NCBI GenBank assembly: GCA_048201935.1
Contig: DBFBGR010000002.1
Coordinates: forward strand, 134,680 to 198,679
Origin: MGBC124762 sp048201935
Lineage (GTDB): Bacteria > Bacillota > Clostridia > Oscillospirales > Oscillospiraceae
Direction of reading: 5' to 3'
Length of the DNA stretch: 64,000 nt
This document shows, one piece after another, positions 41,085 to 49,629 of the stretch; position 1 is the first letter of the stretch; each line of letters opens with the position of its first letter. Position numbers and translations under genes: made by a program. The notes under the pieces are model-generated. The model worked only from the letters and a program-made list of their open reading frames with translations, had not been told where the DNA came from and made no database searches.

Positions 41085-42354
41085 GCTTCGATACGATAAG
41101 ACCGGGCGGCTCCTCTTCACCAAGGAGATGAAGGAGGAATACACCATCCTCATCCCTCAAATGCTGCCCATCCACTTCGGCATGTTCCGAAAGCTCCTGG
41201 AGCTGGACGGCTACCGGGTCATCCAGCTCAATAACTCTGGCCGGGCGGTGGTGGACGAAGGCCTCAAATATGTCCACAACGACACCTGTTACCCTGCCCT
41301 GCTGGTCATCGGCCAGTTCATGGACGCCATCGAGCACTTCGGTCTGGACCCCCACAAGACCGCGCTGCTCATCACCCAGACCGGCGGCGGCTGCCGGGCC
41401 AGCAACTACATCCATCTGCTGCGCAAGGCCCTGGAAAAGGCCGGCATGGACTATATCCCCGTCATCTCCCTGTCCTTCGGCATGGAGAAGAACCCCGGCT
41501 TCAAGCTGACTGTCAAGCTCCTTCGGCGCCTTGTTTACGCCATGGTGTACGGCGACCTCATCATGTGGGTGGCCAACCAGGTCCGGCCCTACGAGGTCAA
41601 CAGCGGCGACGCTGACCGTATGGTGGAGCGCTGGTTGGACAAGCTCATCGACGGCTTTTCCCACGGCAAGGGCATGACCCGGCCCCAGCTACGGGTGAAC
41701 TTTGACGCCATCATTGCCGATTTTGCCGCCATTTCCGTCCGGGATGAGGAGAAGGTCCGGGTGGGCATCGTAGGCGAAATTTACGTGAAATTCTCCGCCC
41801 TGGGCAACAACGGCCTGGAGAAGTTCCTCCTCTCCGAGGGAGCGGAGCCTGTGGTGCCGGGGCTGACGGACTTTATGATCTTCAAGTTCTACAACCGGGT
41901 GGCCGACGTGGACCTCTATGGCGGCAGCGGCCTGAAAAAGGCCTTGTGTAAGCTGGGCATGGGCTATATGGAGTCCTGCCAGAAGGACATGATCGCCGCC
42001 TTGGAGCGCTCGGGCCGGTTCCGCGCGCCGGGGACCTTCGCCCAGCTCCACCAGCTCATCCAGGGCTACCTGGGCGACGGCAACAAGATGGGCGAGGGCT
42101 GGCTCCTCACAGCGGAGATGCTGGAGCTCATCCACTCGGGCGTGCCCAACATTGTCTGCGCCCAGCCCTTTGGTTGTCTGCCCAACCACATCGTGGGCAA
42201 GGGCATGATCCGGCGGCTGAAGGACGACTACCCCAGCTCCAACATCGTGGCCATCGACTACGACCCCAGCGCCACCCAGATCAACCAGGAAAACCGCATC
42301 AAGCTCATGCTGGCCAACGCCAAGGCCCTGGCCCAGGAGGAGGCTCGGGTGTAA
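41077..42354 (+). CDS. 2-hydroxyacyl-CoA dehydratase-like subunit (COG3581 type)
   Basis: 425 residues of the 2-hydroxyglutaryl-CoA dehydratase D-like superfamily. Cysteines likely to hold Fe-S are in VHNDTCYPALLV, TGGGCRASNYIHLL and NIVCAQPFGCLPNHI. It overlaps the activase gene by 8 bases, and AAAGGAGG at 41063-41070 gives it a strong ribosome site, so both subunits are translated together. The pair adds up to about 1,410 residues, the size of the single-chain homologues known in other clostridia. Probably forms an ATP-dependent reductase with the upstream gene. Confidence 0.85.
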   Translation: MAELRYDKTGRLLFTKEMKEEYTILIPQMLPIHFGMFRKLLELDGYRVIQLNNSGRAVVDEGLKYVHNDTCYPALLVIGQFMDAIEHFGLDPHKTALLITQTGGGCRASNYIHLLRKALEKAGMDYIPVISLSFGMEKNPGFKLTVKLLRRLVYAMVYGDLIMWVANQVRPYEVNSGDADRMVERWLDKLIDGFSHGKGMTRPQLRVNFDAIIADFAAISVRDEEKVRVGIVGEIYVKFSALGNNGLEKFLLSEGAEPVVPGLTDFMIFKFYNRVADVDLYGGSGLKKALCKLGMGYMESCQKDMIAALERSGRFRAPGTFAQLHQLIQGYLGDGNKMGEGWLLTAEMLELIHSGVPNIVCAQPFGCLPNHIVGKGMIRRLKDDYPSSNIVAIDYDPSATQINQENRIKLMLANAKALAQEEARV

Positions 42355-42918
42355 ATGGATAGCGCTTTACACTTCGTAGACGCCACCTCAGAAGAGCACT
42401 TCCGGGCCATGTCCCTTATCCACGCCCTGGGCTGGCGGGACACCTACGTGGGCCACGTTCCCCAGGATTACCTGGACCGGGAGATCACCGACGACCGCTG
42501 GGTAGGCGTGTTCCGGGAAAACTACGAGAGCCAAAATGGCTGTCAGGGCCTTCTCCTTTACAGAGACGGCACCCCGGTGGCCTGCATCAACTACTGCCCC
42601 GCCCGGAAGGTGAACTACAACCCCGGAGAGATCTGCCGTTTTGACAACGCGGGCTACGAGGACTACGGCGAGATCGCCTCCTTTTACACCCATCCCGCGG
42701 AGCGTGGCAAGGGCTACGGCGGTCTGCTCATCGAAGAGGCCCTTCGCCGCCTCCGGGCCCAGGGCCACAAACAGGCCTTTGTCTTCGTCCTGCGGGAGAA
42801 CGAAAAGGCCCGGCGGTTCTATGCCGCCCACGGCTTCGCCTGGGACGGCACCCACGCGGACATTCCCTTCCCCGGCGGCGTGGTCTGCGTGGACCTTCGA
42901 TATGTGAGGGAAATGTGA
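42355..42918 (+). CDS. GNAT family N-acetyltransferase
   Basis: 187 residues with GNAT features: IASFYTHPAERGKGYGGLLIEEAL (motif A, acetyl-CoA pyrophosphate binding R/Q-x-x-G-x-G/A) near 113-130 and ENEKARRFYAAHGFAWDG (motif B) near 150. Starts directly at the stop of the previous gene (TAA-ATG) and overlaps the next by one base, so it is in the activase operon. Substrate cannot be predicted. Confidence 0.85.
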   Translation: MDSALHFVDATSEEHFRAMSLIHALGWRDTYVGHVPQDYLDREITDDRWVGVFRENYESQNGCQGLLLYRDGTPVACINYCPARKVNYNPGEICRFDNAGYEDYGEIASFYTHPAERGKGYGGLLIEEALRRLRAQGHKQAFVFVLRENEKARRFYAAHGFAWDGTHADIPFPGGVVCVDLRYVREM

Positions 42919-43484
42919 TGCAGCTGATGAAACTGATCGTCGAGCGCCTGGTAAGTCTGCTCCTGCCCCTCTGCCTTGTGGCGGGGAGCGGCGACGCACA
43001 GCCCGTAACGCCCCAGCTCTCGGTGATGGAGGCCGCCGACTATTTGTATGAGACCTGCTTCGCCCAAAACTTCCCCGACGCCCAGCGTGTGGATACCGAG
43101 GCGTTTCAGGGCTATATCCTGTCCCCGTTGCGGGATCTGGGCAAGCCCGGCGGGCAGCAGGTCGCCATAGAGCTCTGTCATTACCAGACCAGCGACAGCG
43201 GAGAATACTATGTATTCTGGTTCTATGAGAACCTTGTGGACTACCCCGAGACCGGCGACGGCCACTGCGTTACATGGAACTTCTATGCCGTGTCCACCCA
43301 GGAGGACGGCCCCATTCTGATGGAGCGGGACGATCCTTCTGTCAGCAAAGACGACCCGGAGTTTGATGCGGCCTGGGATGTGGAATGGGCTCGCCGGAGC
43401 CGCTTTGGGCGTGTGGTCGACGGCGAGGAGCCCTTGGCGGAGGACGACCCGCTGATCATCCACGAGAAAGACGAGAAAGACTAG
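42918..43484 (+). CDS. Hypothetical secreted protein
   Basis: 188 residues with an N-terminal hydrophobic segment (about 3-25) likely to be a signal peptide or anchor. The rest is strongly acidic and ends in a charged tail (HEKDEKD). I recognise no domain. ATG 42918 overlaps the GNAT stop (TGATG); a GTG at 42915 is also in frame. It lies between the GNAT and MATE genes and may be part of the same transcript. Coding bias matches its neighbours, so it is probably real. Confidence 0.6.
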   Translation: MQLMKLIVERLVSLLLPLCLVAGSGDAQPVTPQLSVMEAADYLYETCFAQNFPDAQRVDTEAFQGYILSPLRDLGKPGGQQVAIELCHYQTSDSGEYYVFWFYENLVDYPETGDGHCVTWNFYAVSTQEDGPILMERDDPSVSKDDPEFDAAWDVEWARRSRFGRVVDGEEPLAEDDPLIIHEKDEKD

Positions 43485-43505
43485 AAAGACAAGGAGAGAA
43501 CACAC

Positions 43506-44924
43506 TTGAGCACCCAGGAAAGCAACAACGCGATGTCCCAGCAAAACGAGACCGTACAGGAGAACAAAATGGGCGTGATGCCTGTGAAAAAGCTGGTCAT
43601 CACCATGTCCTGGCCCATCATGCTGTCCATGCTGGTCCAGGCCCTTTATAACTTCGTAGACGGCATTTTCGTCTCCAAGGCCAGCGCCGACGCGTTTTTG
43701 GCCCTGGGCTACGCCTTCCCCGCTCAAAGCCTGATGATCGCCATTTGCGCGGGCACCGGCGTGGGCGTCAACGCCCTTCTGGCCCGGCGGCTGGGGCAAA
43801 AGCGCAATGAGGAGGCGGCGGAGGTCGCCCTGCACAGCTACTTCATCTATTTCTGCTGCTGGGCGCTGTTTGCCCTCTTCGGGCTGTTTTTGGCGGGGCC
43901 TTTCATCGGGCTCTTCACCAAGGACCCCGGCATTTTGCGCGACGGCACGGATTATCTGCGGGTGGTGACCATCGGTTCGCTGGGAATGTGCATGCAGTTC
44001 TCCGCCGAGCGCATTTTGCAGGCCAGCGGCAACTCCATCGGCCCCATGATCATCCAGGGCTCGGGGGCGCTCTTTAACATCATCTTCGACCCCATCCTCA
44101 TTTTCGGCTACCTGGGCTTTCCCAAAATGGGCGTGGTGGGCGCGGCGGTGGCCACCATCGGCGGACAGTTTTTGGGCATGGTCCTGGGCTTCATCATGGT
44201 CAAGCGCAACAAGGTGGTGGTCTTCCACTTCCGGGATTTTCGCCTGCGCCGCCACATCGTGGGCAGCATCTACCGCATCGGCCTGCCCTCCATCGCCATG
44301 CAGTCGCTGACCACGGTGATGGTCTTCGGCATGAACAAGTTCCTGGCCCAGATCAGCGAGGCCCATGTCTTCGTGCTGACGGCCTATTTCAAGATCCAGT
44401 CCTTTGTGTTCATGCCCGTCTTCGGCCTCAATAACGGCGTCATCCCCATCATCAGCTTCAACTACGGCGCCCGGGAGCCCCAGCGCATCCGCCAGGCCAT
44501 CCGCTTTTCCCTCAAGCTGTCGCTGATCATCATGATCTGCGGAACGCTGCTGTTTTTGGCGGTGCCCGGGCAGCTTTTGTCGCTGTTTCAGGCCACGGAC
44601 GCCTCCGCCGATTCCACGCTGGCCTTCTCGGAGGTCCTGGCTGTAGGCGAGGGCGCCCTGCGGGTCATCTGCCTGTCCTTCCCTATGGCGGCAGTGGCCA
44701 TCATCCTCATCGGCGTATTTCAAGCTCTGGGCACGCCCATCCTCAGCCTTTTCTGCTCTCTGACCCGGACGCTGCTCATTTTGCTCCCCGCCGCGGCACT
44801 CTTTACCTTCCTCTACCCCGCCGGCGTGTGGACCGCCTTCCCAATCGCGGAGGGGCTGTCGCTGATCTTAGCCATCTTCTTTTACCGCACCAACACAAAA
44901 TCCCGCATTGCCGCCCTGGAGTGA
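43506..44924 (+). CDS. MATE family efflux transporter
   Basis: 472 residues, about twelve membrane helices in two six-helix halves. Features: MSWPIMLSMLVQALYNFVDGIFVS, VGAAVATIGGQFLG and GLPSIAMQSLTTVMV, near DinF/NorM-type clostridial MATE proteins. MATE pumps export cationic drugs or metabolites against Na+ or H+. TTG 43506 is the likely start because AAGGAG lies 9 bases upstream and the next ATG (43533) has none. Follows the acidic protein gene by 21 bases. Confidence 0.92.
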   Translation: MSTQESNNAMSQQNETVQENKMGVMPVKKLVITMSWPIMLSMLVQALYNFVDGIFVSKASADAFLALGYAFPAQSLMIAICAGTGVGVNALLARRLGQKRNEEAAEVALHSYFIYFCCWALFALFGLFLAGPFIGLFTKDPGILRDGTDYLRVVTIGSLGMCMQFSAERILQASGNSIGPMIIQGSGALFNIIFDPILIFGYLGFPKMGVVGAAVATIGGQFLGMVLGFIMVKRNKVVVFHFRDFRLRRHIVGSIYRIGLPSIAMQSLTTVMVFGMNKFLAQISEAHVFVLTAYFKIQSFVFMPVFGLNNGVIPIISFNYGAREPQRIRQAIRFSLKLSLIIMICGTLLFLAVPGQLLSLFQATDASADSTLAFSEVLAVGEGALRVICLSFPMAAVAIILIGVFQALGTPILSLFCSLTRTLLILLPAAALFTFLYPAGVWTAFPIAEGLSLILAIFFYRTNTKSRIAALE

Positions 44925-44975
44925 CAAATTCCGCGGGAAGTATGGTATATTTTTAGGGAAAAGGAAGTGTTTTGG

Positions 44976-45929
44976 ATGTCAAGTACCTATAGCGTTGATC
45001 TGAGCGCCCTCATTGAGGAATTCAAGCTGGAGGTCCTGCGGGGCAGCACGGGCTACGAGACCACCCCCATCACCATTGAGGAGGTGAACCGCCCCGGGCT
45101 GCAGTTGGCGGGCTACTGGGGCTACTTTGACCCCAAGCGCATCCAGCTCATGGGTCTGGTAGAGAACACCTATCTGGAGGGCGTCAGCGCCGAGGCCCGG
45201 CGACAGGCCTTTGAGCAGCTGATGAACTACCCTATCCCCGCGCTGATCATCACCCGGTCCCTGGAGCCCTTCCCCGAGTGCATGGAGATGGCGGAGAAAT
45301 ACGACCGCACCATCCTGCGCACCGCCGAGTCCACCGCCGCCTTTATGAGCTCCATGATCAGCTTCCTCAAGACCTCCCTGGCCCCGCGCATCACCCGCCA
45401 CGGGGTGCTGTTGGAGATCTACGGCGAGGGTGTGCTGCTGCTGGGCGATTCCGGCGTGGGTAAGAGCGAGACCGCCATCGAGCTGGTCAAGCGCGGCCAC
45501 CGGCTCATCGCCGACGACGCTGTGGAGATCAAGCGTACCGGTCCTCGCCGCCTGGTGGGCAACGCCCCTCCCCTGATCCGGCACTACATCGAGCTTCGGG
45601 GCATTGGCGTGGTGGATGTGCGCCAGCTCTTCGGCATGGGCGCTGTTAAGGACGAGCAGGACATCGACCTCATCATCAATTTGGAGCACTGGAAGGGCGA
45701 TAAGGTCTATGACCGGCTGGGGGTGGAGAACCTCTACACCTCGGTGCTGGATGTGCAGATCCCCTCCCTGACCGTGCCCGTCCAGCCCGGGCGAAACCTG
45801 GCCGTTATCATCGAGGTGGCCGCCATGAACAACCGCCACAAGAAGATGGGCTACAACGCCGCCTTGGAGTTTACCCAGCAGATCAACCAGCACTTCGACC
45901 AGGCCATCGGCCAGCAGCAGCTTTCCTGA
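44976..45929 (+). CDS. hprK: HPr kinase/phosphorylase
   Basis: 317 residues: N-terminal domain (about 1-125) and C-terminal kinase with Walker A GDSGVGKSE near residue 155, the conserved LIADDAVEIKR, and the family signature IELRGIGVVDVRQLFG. It phosphorylates or dephosphorylates HPr at Ser-46 to link carbon status to catabolite control by CcpA. ATG 44976 has AAGGAAG upstream; a GTG at 44967 is also in frame. It is followed at 15 bases by a glycosyltransferase. Confidence 0.95.
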   Translation: MSSTYSVDLSALIEEFKLEVLRGSTGYETTPITIEEVNRPGLQLAGYWGYFDPKRIQLMGLVENTYLEGVSAEARRQAFEQLMNYPIPALIITRSLEPFPECMEMAEKYDRTILRTAESTAAFMSSMISFLKTSLAPRITRHGVLLEIYGEGVLLLGDSGVGKSETAIELVKRGHRLIADDAVEIKRTGPRRLVGNAPPLIRHYIELRGIGVVDVRQLFGMGAVKDEQDIDLIINLEHWKGDKVYDRLGVENLYTSVLDVQIPSLTVPVQPGRNLAVIIEVAAMNNRHKKMGYNAALEFTQQINQHFDQAIGQQQLS

Positions 45930-45944
45930 GAGAAGGTGAACGCC

Positions 45945-46904
45945 ATGCGTCCCAACACGCTTTACATCGTCGTCCCCTGCTACAACGAGGAGGCGGTCCT
46001 GCCCGAGACCGCCAAGCGTCTGCGCGCCAAGCTGGAGGAACTGATGGCGCTGGGGCAGATCTCCAGCCGCAGCCGGGTCCTCTTTGTCAACGATGGCTCC
46101 AAGGACAAGACCTGGGGGCTCATTGAGGCCATCCACGCCGACTGTCCCCTTTTCTCCGGGGTGGACCTCAGCCGCAACCGGGGCCATCAAAACGCCCTGC
46201 TGGCGGGGCTGATGACCGCCAAGGACCGCGCGGACATGGTCATCTCCATGGACGCCGACCTGCAAGACGACGTGGACGCGGTGGACGCCATGGTGGAGAA
46301 GTACCACGAGGGCTGCGACGTGGTCTACGGCGTGCGCTCCAGCCGGAAAAAGGACAGCTTTTTCAAGCGCGTCACCGCCGAGGGCTTCTACCGGCTGATG
46401 AACGCCATGGGTGCGGAGACGGTGTTCAACCACGCCGACTACCGCCTCATGTCCAAAGCCGCCTTGGAGGGCCTTGAACAGTTCAAGGAGGTCAACCTCT
46501 TCCTCCGGGGCATCGTGCCCCTCATCGGCTACACCACCGCCACGGTGGAGTACGAGCGGGGCGAGCGCTTTGCCGGGGAAAGCAAGTATCCACTGAAGAA
46601 GATGGTAGCCTTCGCTCTGGAGGGGATCACCAGCTTTTCCACCAAGCCCATCCGCCTCATTACCAGTCTTGGATTTCTGGTGTTTTTCGTCAGCCTTGTG
46701 ATGCTGGTGGTCTTTATCGTCCAGTGGGCCATGGGCATGACCGTCCAGGGCTGGGCCAGCGTGGTATGCTCGGTGTGGGCCATCGGCGGGCTGATTTTGC
46801 TGGCTTTGGGCGTAGTGGGTGAGTATATCGGCAAAATTTACCTCGAGACCAAGGCCCGCCCCAGATTCCTCATCCGGGAGGTGCTGGACGATGAAGAGGC
46901 GTAA
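45945..46904 (+). CDS. Glycosyltransferase family 2, polyprenyl-phosphate type (GtrB/DPM1-like)
   Basis: 319 residues: GT2 catalytic domain (about 1-225: VVPCYNEEAVL, LFVNDGSKDKTW, SRNRGHQNALLAGL, metal-binding MDADLQDD) and two C-terminal membrane helices (about 240-265 and 275-300). Such enzymes load a sugar on undecaprenyl phosphate for wall or glycan decoration. ATG 45945 has AGAAGG upstream. It follows hprK and overlaps the SLH gene's start by 14 bases. Confidence 0.92.
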   Translation: MRPNTLYIVVPCYNEEAVLPETAKRLRAKLEELMALGQISSRSRVLFVNDGSKDKTWGLIEAIHADCPLFSGVDLSRNRGHQNALLAGLMTAKDRADMVISMDADLQDDVDAVDAMVEKYHEGCDVVYGVRSSRKKDSFFKRVTAEGFYRLMNAMGAETVFNHADYRLMSKAALEGLEQFKEVNLFLRGIVPLIGYTTATVEYERGERFAGESKYPLKKMVAFALEGITSFSTKPIRLITSLGFLVFFVSLVMLVVFIVQWAMGMTVQGWASVVCSVWAIGGLILLALGVVGEYIGKIYLETKARPRFLIREVLDDEEA

Positions 46905-47934
46905 GCTCTTATCGATACTCTTAGCTGCGGGCCTGCTCCTGGGGCTTGCCAGCCATTCTCTTGCGGTAGGAAAGGTCGAAACGGTCATTGATGAAGGTCA
47001 TAATGTCATGATTACCTTTGAAAGCTTCTTGCGCAAGGATACCCATCGCTATAGTGACCACCGTCTTTGGACCTTTTATGTTGTGGCGGACAACTCTACC
47101 GTTACGGTTGAGGCTATGCCTGGCTGTAAATATGTTAGCACAGAAGAAGACCGGGATAATTGGTATTTACACAATGACCGTCAGAATTACGCCGGTAAAA
47201 GTAGCCTTTTTTACGAATATGACTGCGATACAAACAGCTTTGGCGGAGTCGGCAGCGGCCCGAGACCTCTTTCAAAGCCGATGACCTACACCATAACCCC
47301 CTCTACCGATCAAACAATCCATATTGATGGGAGCTTTTCCGCTAAGTGTCTGTGCGAAAGTGATTTTTCCAGGTTAGTACCCTTTGAGGGGAAGCCAAAA
47401 GCCGATGATTGGGCCATAGAAACCCTGGAAAACGCTTATGACGCACGGCTGTTCCCCTATGAGCTGGACCCCTTTGACGAGGATTGTACCCGGGACATGA
47501 CCCGTCTGGAATTTATTGCTGTGGCGGTCAATCTCTACGAAGCCATGGGCGGTGACGATAACCACCGCTACACAAATAAACCTGCTTTTATGGACCTGGC
47601 CGATGATCGATACACCGTTTACGCAGCATATAATTACGGTATTACTTGTGGTACCAGCGAGACCACCTTTTCCCCCGATGCCCCGCTCACTCGGGAGCAG
47701 GCGGCAGTGATGCTCTGGCGTATCTACACCAAGCTTCGCAACGATGCCCCGAACGCAAGCGTCACGCACTTTGTCGATGCCGAGCAGATCAGCCCATGGG
47801 CTAAGCAGGGCGTCGCCCTTATGGTGGAGCTTGGGATCGCAAAGAGTGCGAGCGATGGTCGATTTACACCTCAACGACCCATTTCGATTCAGGAAGCTGT
47901 ATCTATGGCACAGCAAATGCTGGAAAACACTTAA
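46891..47934 (+). CDS. SLH domain surface protein, AT-richer than its neighbours
   Basis: 347 residues with a signal peptide (about 1-27: LLSILLAAGLLLGLASHSLA), a middle domain of about 140 residues with no family I recognise, and two to three SLH modules (about 165-345: FMDLADDRYTVYAAYNYGITCG, FVDAEQISPWAKQGVALMVELGIA). It overlaps the glycosyltransferase gene by 14 bases, and GGGAGG lies upstream. Third-position composition is clearly less GC-rich than the genes on either side, suggesting recent transfer or loose selection. Terminator at 47946-47980. Confidence 0.85.
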   Translation: MKRRKLLSILLAAGLLLGLASHSLAVGKVETVIDEGHNVMITFESFLRKDTHRYSDHRLWTFYVVADNSTVTVEAMPGCKYVSTEEDRDNWYLHNDRQNYAGKSSLFYEYDCDTNSFGGVGSGPRPLSKPMTYTITPSTDQTIHIDGSFSAKCLCESDFSRLVPFEGKPKADDWAIETLENAYDARLFPYELDPFDEDCTRDMTRLEFIAVAVNLYEAMGGDDNHRYTNKPAFMDLADDRYTVYAAYNYGITCGTSETTFSPDAPLTREQAAVMLWRIYTKLRNDAPNASVTHFVDAEQISPWAKQGVALMVELGIAKSASDGRFTPQRPISIQEAVSMAQQMLENT

Positions 47935-47945
47935 ATAACTTTGTG

Positions 47946-47980
47946 AAATGGCAGACGGCCTAGGCCGTCTGCCATTTTTT
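47946..47980 (+). terminator. Terminator after the SLH gene
   Basis: Perfect palindrome AAATGGCAGACGGCCT / AGGCCGTCTGCCATTT (47946-47977) followed by more T. Confidence 0.93.
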
Positions 47981-47995
47981 ATCCGCATCCCCCGT

Positions 47996-48028
47996 TTGAC
48001 CTTTTTTGTGTGGGTCAGGCCTTATACT
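47996..48028 (+). promoter_or_regulatory. Candidate spoIIG promoter with 21-base spacer
   Basis: TTGACC (47996-48001) and TATACT (48023-48028) are separated by 21 bases. The Bacillus spoIIG promoter also has an overlong spacer and depends on Spo0A~P, but I see no clear TGTCGAA box here. Confidence 0.5.
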
Positions 48029-48056
48029 GAAATGGCCCCGGGAAGGAGGTCTTGGC

Positions 48057-48854
48057 ATGGTGGTATATTGGGACACCCTGATCCTTTTGAACCTGGTGCT
48101 GGACTATCTGCTGCTCCTGCTCACTGGGCGGGTGGCTGGGGCAGCGCTGTACCGGTGGCGCATCGCCCTGGGCGCGGCTCTGGGCGCACTGTACGCCGGG
48201 GCCATCTTTTGGCCTGGCTGGCCCTTTCTGGCCCATCCTGCGGTGCGGCTGGGCGCGGGAGTGCTGATGGTGCTCATTGCCTACGGTCACCAGCGGCGGC
48301 TTTTGAAGCTGACCGTGGTCTTTTTTGCCCTCAGCGCCACCCTGGGCGGCGGGCTGTACGCGTTGCAGCTGTTGGGCCTTGGGCTCTCGCTGGACCTTCG
48401 GACCGTTCTGGTCCTGGCGGTGGCGGCCTATGGGGTCCTCTCCCTCTTTGGCCGCCGACTGGCCCGGCACGGCCCCCGGGAGCTGAGAACCGTGGAGGTC
48501 CAAGTTGGTCAGCAGCGGGCAAAGCTCACCGCCCTGGTGGACAGCGGCAACACCCTCACTGACCCCATGACGGGTCAAGGGGTCATTGTGGCGGAGGGAC
48601 AGCGCCTGGCGCCCCTCTTGCCCGCTAAGGCGGACTTTTCCCGGCCCTGCCAGTGCTTCCCCGCTCTGTCGGAGCCACGGCGGTTTCGACTGTTGCCCTA
48701 CCGGGCGGTGGGTGTGGACCAGGGGCTGCTGCTGGCGGTGCGGGCGGACAGCGTCAGCGTGGCAGGCCGTGACCTGGGACCCCGGCTGGTGGCCCTCTCC
48801 CCCACTCCCGTCAGCGACGGCGGGGGCTATGACGCGCTGGTATTTGAGGAATAA
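48057..48854 (+). CDS. spoIIGA: Sigma-E processing peptidase SpoIIGA
   Basis: 265 residues: five membrane helices in the first half (about 1-140) and a cytoplasmic aspartic-protease-like domain with the catalytic motif LVDSGNTLTDP near 163-173. It activates pro-sigma-E in the mother cell upon a forespore signal. ATG 48057 has GGAAGGAGG upstream. sigE follows after 17 bases, the conserved order. Confidence 0.93.
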   Translation: MVVYWDTLILLNLVLDYLLLLLTGRVAGAALYRWRIALGAALGALYAGAIFWPGWPFLAHPAVRLGAGVLMVLIAYGHQRRLLKLTVVFFALSATLGGGLYALQLLGLGLSLDLRTVLVLAVAAYGVLSLFGRRLARHGPRELRTVEVQVGQQRAKLTALVDSGNTLTDPMTGQGVIVAEGQRLAPLLPAKADFSRPCQCFPALSEPRRFRLLPYRAVGVDQGLLLAVRADSVSVAGRDLGPRLVALSPTPVSDGGGYDALVFEE

Positions 48855-48871
48855 AGCATAGGAGTGTAGCT

Positions 48872-49591
48872 ATGAAAACGGCAGTTTTGGAGGGCGTTCG
48901 GCTGAAATTTACCCTGCTTTTGACCCGCCTGGGTATTTTAGAGCCGGACAAGGTCATGTACATCGGCGGCAGCGACACCCTGCCCCCGCCCCTCTCCCGA
49001 GAGGAGGAGGCGGAGCTTCTCCAGCGGCTGGACGACGAGGCGGTGCGCTCCAAGCTCATCGAGCGCAATCTGCGGCTGGTGGTCTACATCGCCCGGCGGT
49101 TTGAAAACACCGGCGTGGGCATTGAGGACCTCATTTCCATCGGCACCATCGGCCTCATCAAGGCCGTGGGCACCTTCCAGCCCGCCAAGAACATCAAGCT
49201 GGCCACCTATGCCAGCCGGTGTATCGAAAACGAGATCTTGATGCACTTGCGGAAGATATCCAACCTCAAAAGCGAGGTCTCCTTCGACGAGCCGCTGAAC
49301 ACCGATTATGACGGCAACGAGCTGCTGCTCTCCGACATCCTGGGCACCGAGGGGGATACGGTGGTCAAGCCTCTGGAGGAGGATGTGGACCGGCAGCTGC
49401 TGGCTATGGCCCTACGCAAGCTGACCTCTCGGGAGCAGACCATCATCACCCTGCGCTTTGGGCTGGACGGCAAGGGCGAGCGGACCCAAAAGGAGGTGGC
49501 CGACCTGCTGGGCATCTCCCAAAGCTACATCTCCCGGCTGGAAAAGCGCATCATCGCCCGGCTGAAGCGGGAGATTTTGAAGATGGCGTAA
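48872..49591 (+). CDS. sigE: Sporulation sigma factor sigma-E (pro-form)
   Basis: 239 residues: a short N-terminal pro-sequence (about 1-28) followed by the conserved YIGGSDTLPPPLS block at the processing region, sigma region 2 (about 60-130: RNLRLVVYIARRFENTGVGIEDLISIGTIGLIKA) and region 4 (about 175-235, QKEVADLLGISQSYISRLEKR). It directs early mother-cell transcription, including spoIIIA, after cleavage by SpoIIGA. TAGGAG precedes ATG 48872. Its stop lies inside a converging inverted repeat. Confidence 0.95.
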   Translation: MKTAVLEGVRLKFTLLLTRLGILEPDKVMYIGGSDTLPPPLSREEEAELLQRLDDEAVRSKLIERNLRLVVYIARRFENTGVGIEDLISIGTIGLIKAVGTFQPAKNIKLATYASRCIENEILMHLRKISNLKSEVSFDEPLNTDYDGNELLLSDILGTEGDTVVKPLEEDVDRQLLAMALRKLTSREQTIITLRFGLDGKGERTQKEVADLLGISQSYISRLEKRIIARLKREILKMA

Positions 49592-49629
49592 GACAGCGGC
49601 GTGGGAAGGCTCCCACGCCGCTGTCTTAC
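49589..49629. terminator. Convergent inverted repeat between sigE and the vat-like gene
   Basis: GTAAGACAGCGGCGTGGGA pairs with TCCCACGCCGCTGTCTTAC around AGGC. Both flanking stop codons (TAA) are part of the arms. There is no T run on either side, so termination strength is uncertain. Confidence 0.65.

Noticed and set aside
41060..41090. Frameshift breaking one large dehydratase/activase gene
   Set aside because: A strong AAAGGAGG and an ATG at proper spacing precede the second gene, so two coupled genes are more likely than an error, though resequencing would settle it.
44979..46988. Long minus-strand open frame opposite hprK and the glycosyltransferase
   Set aside because: A shadow of two well-identified plus-strand genes in GC-rich DNA; composition rich in His/Gly/Gln and no start signal. 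The same applies to the minus frame at 42819-44723 and the plus frames at 51105-52784 and 56682-58370.
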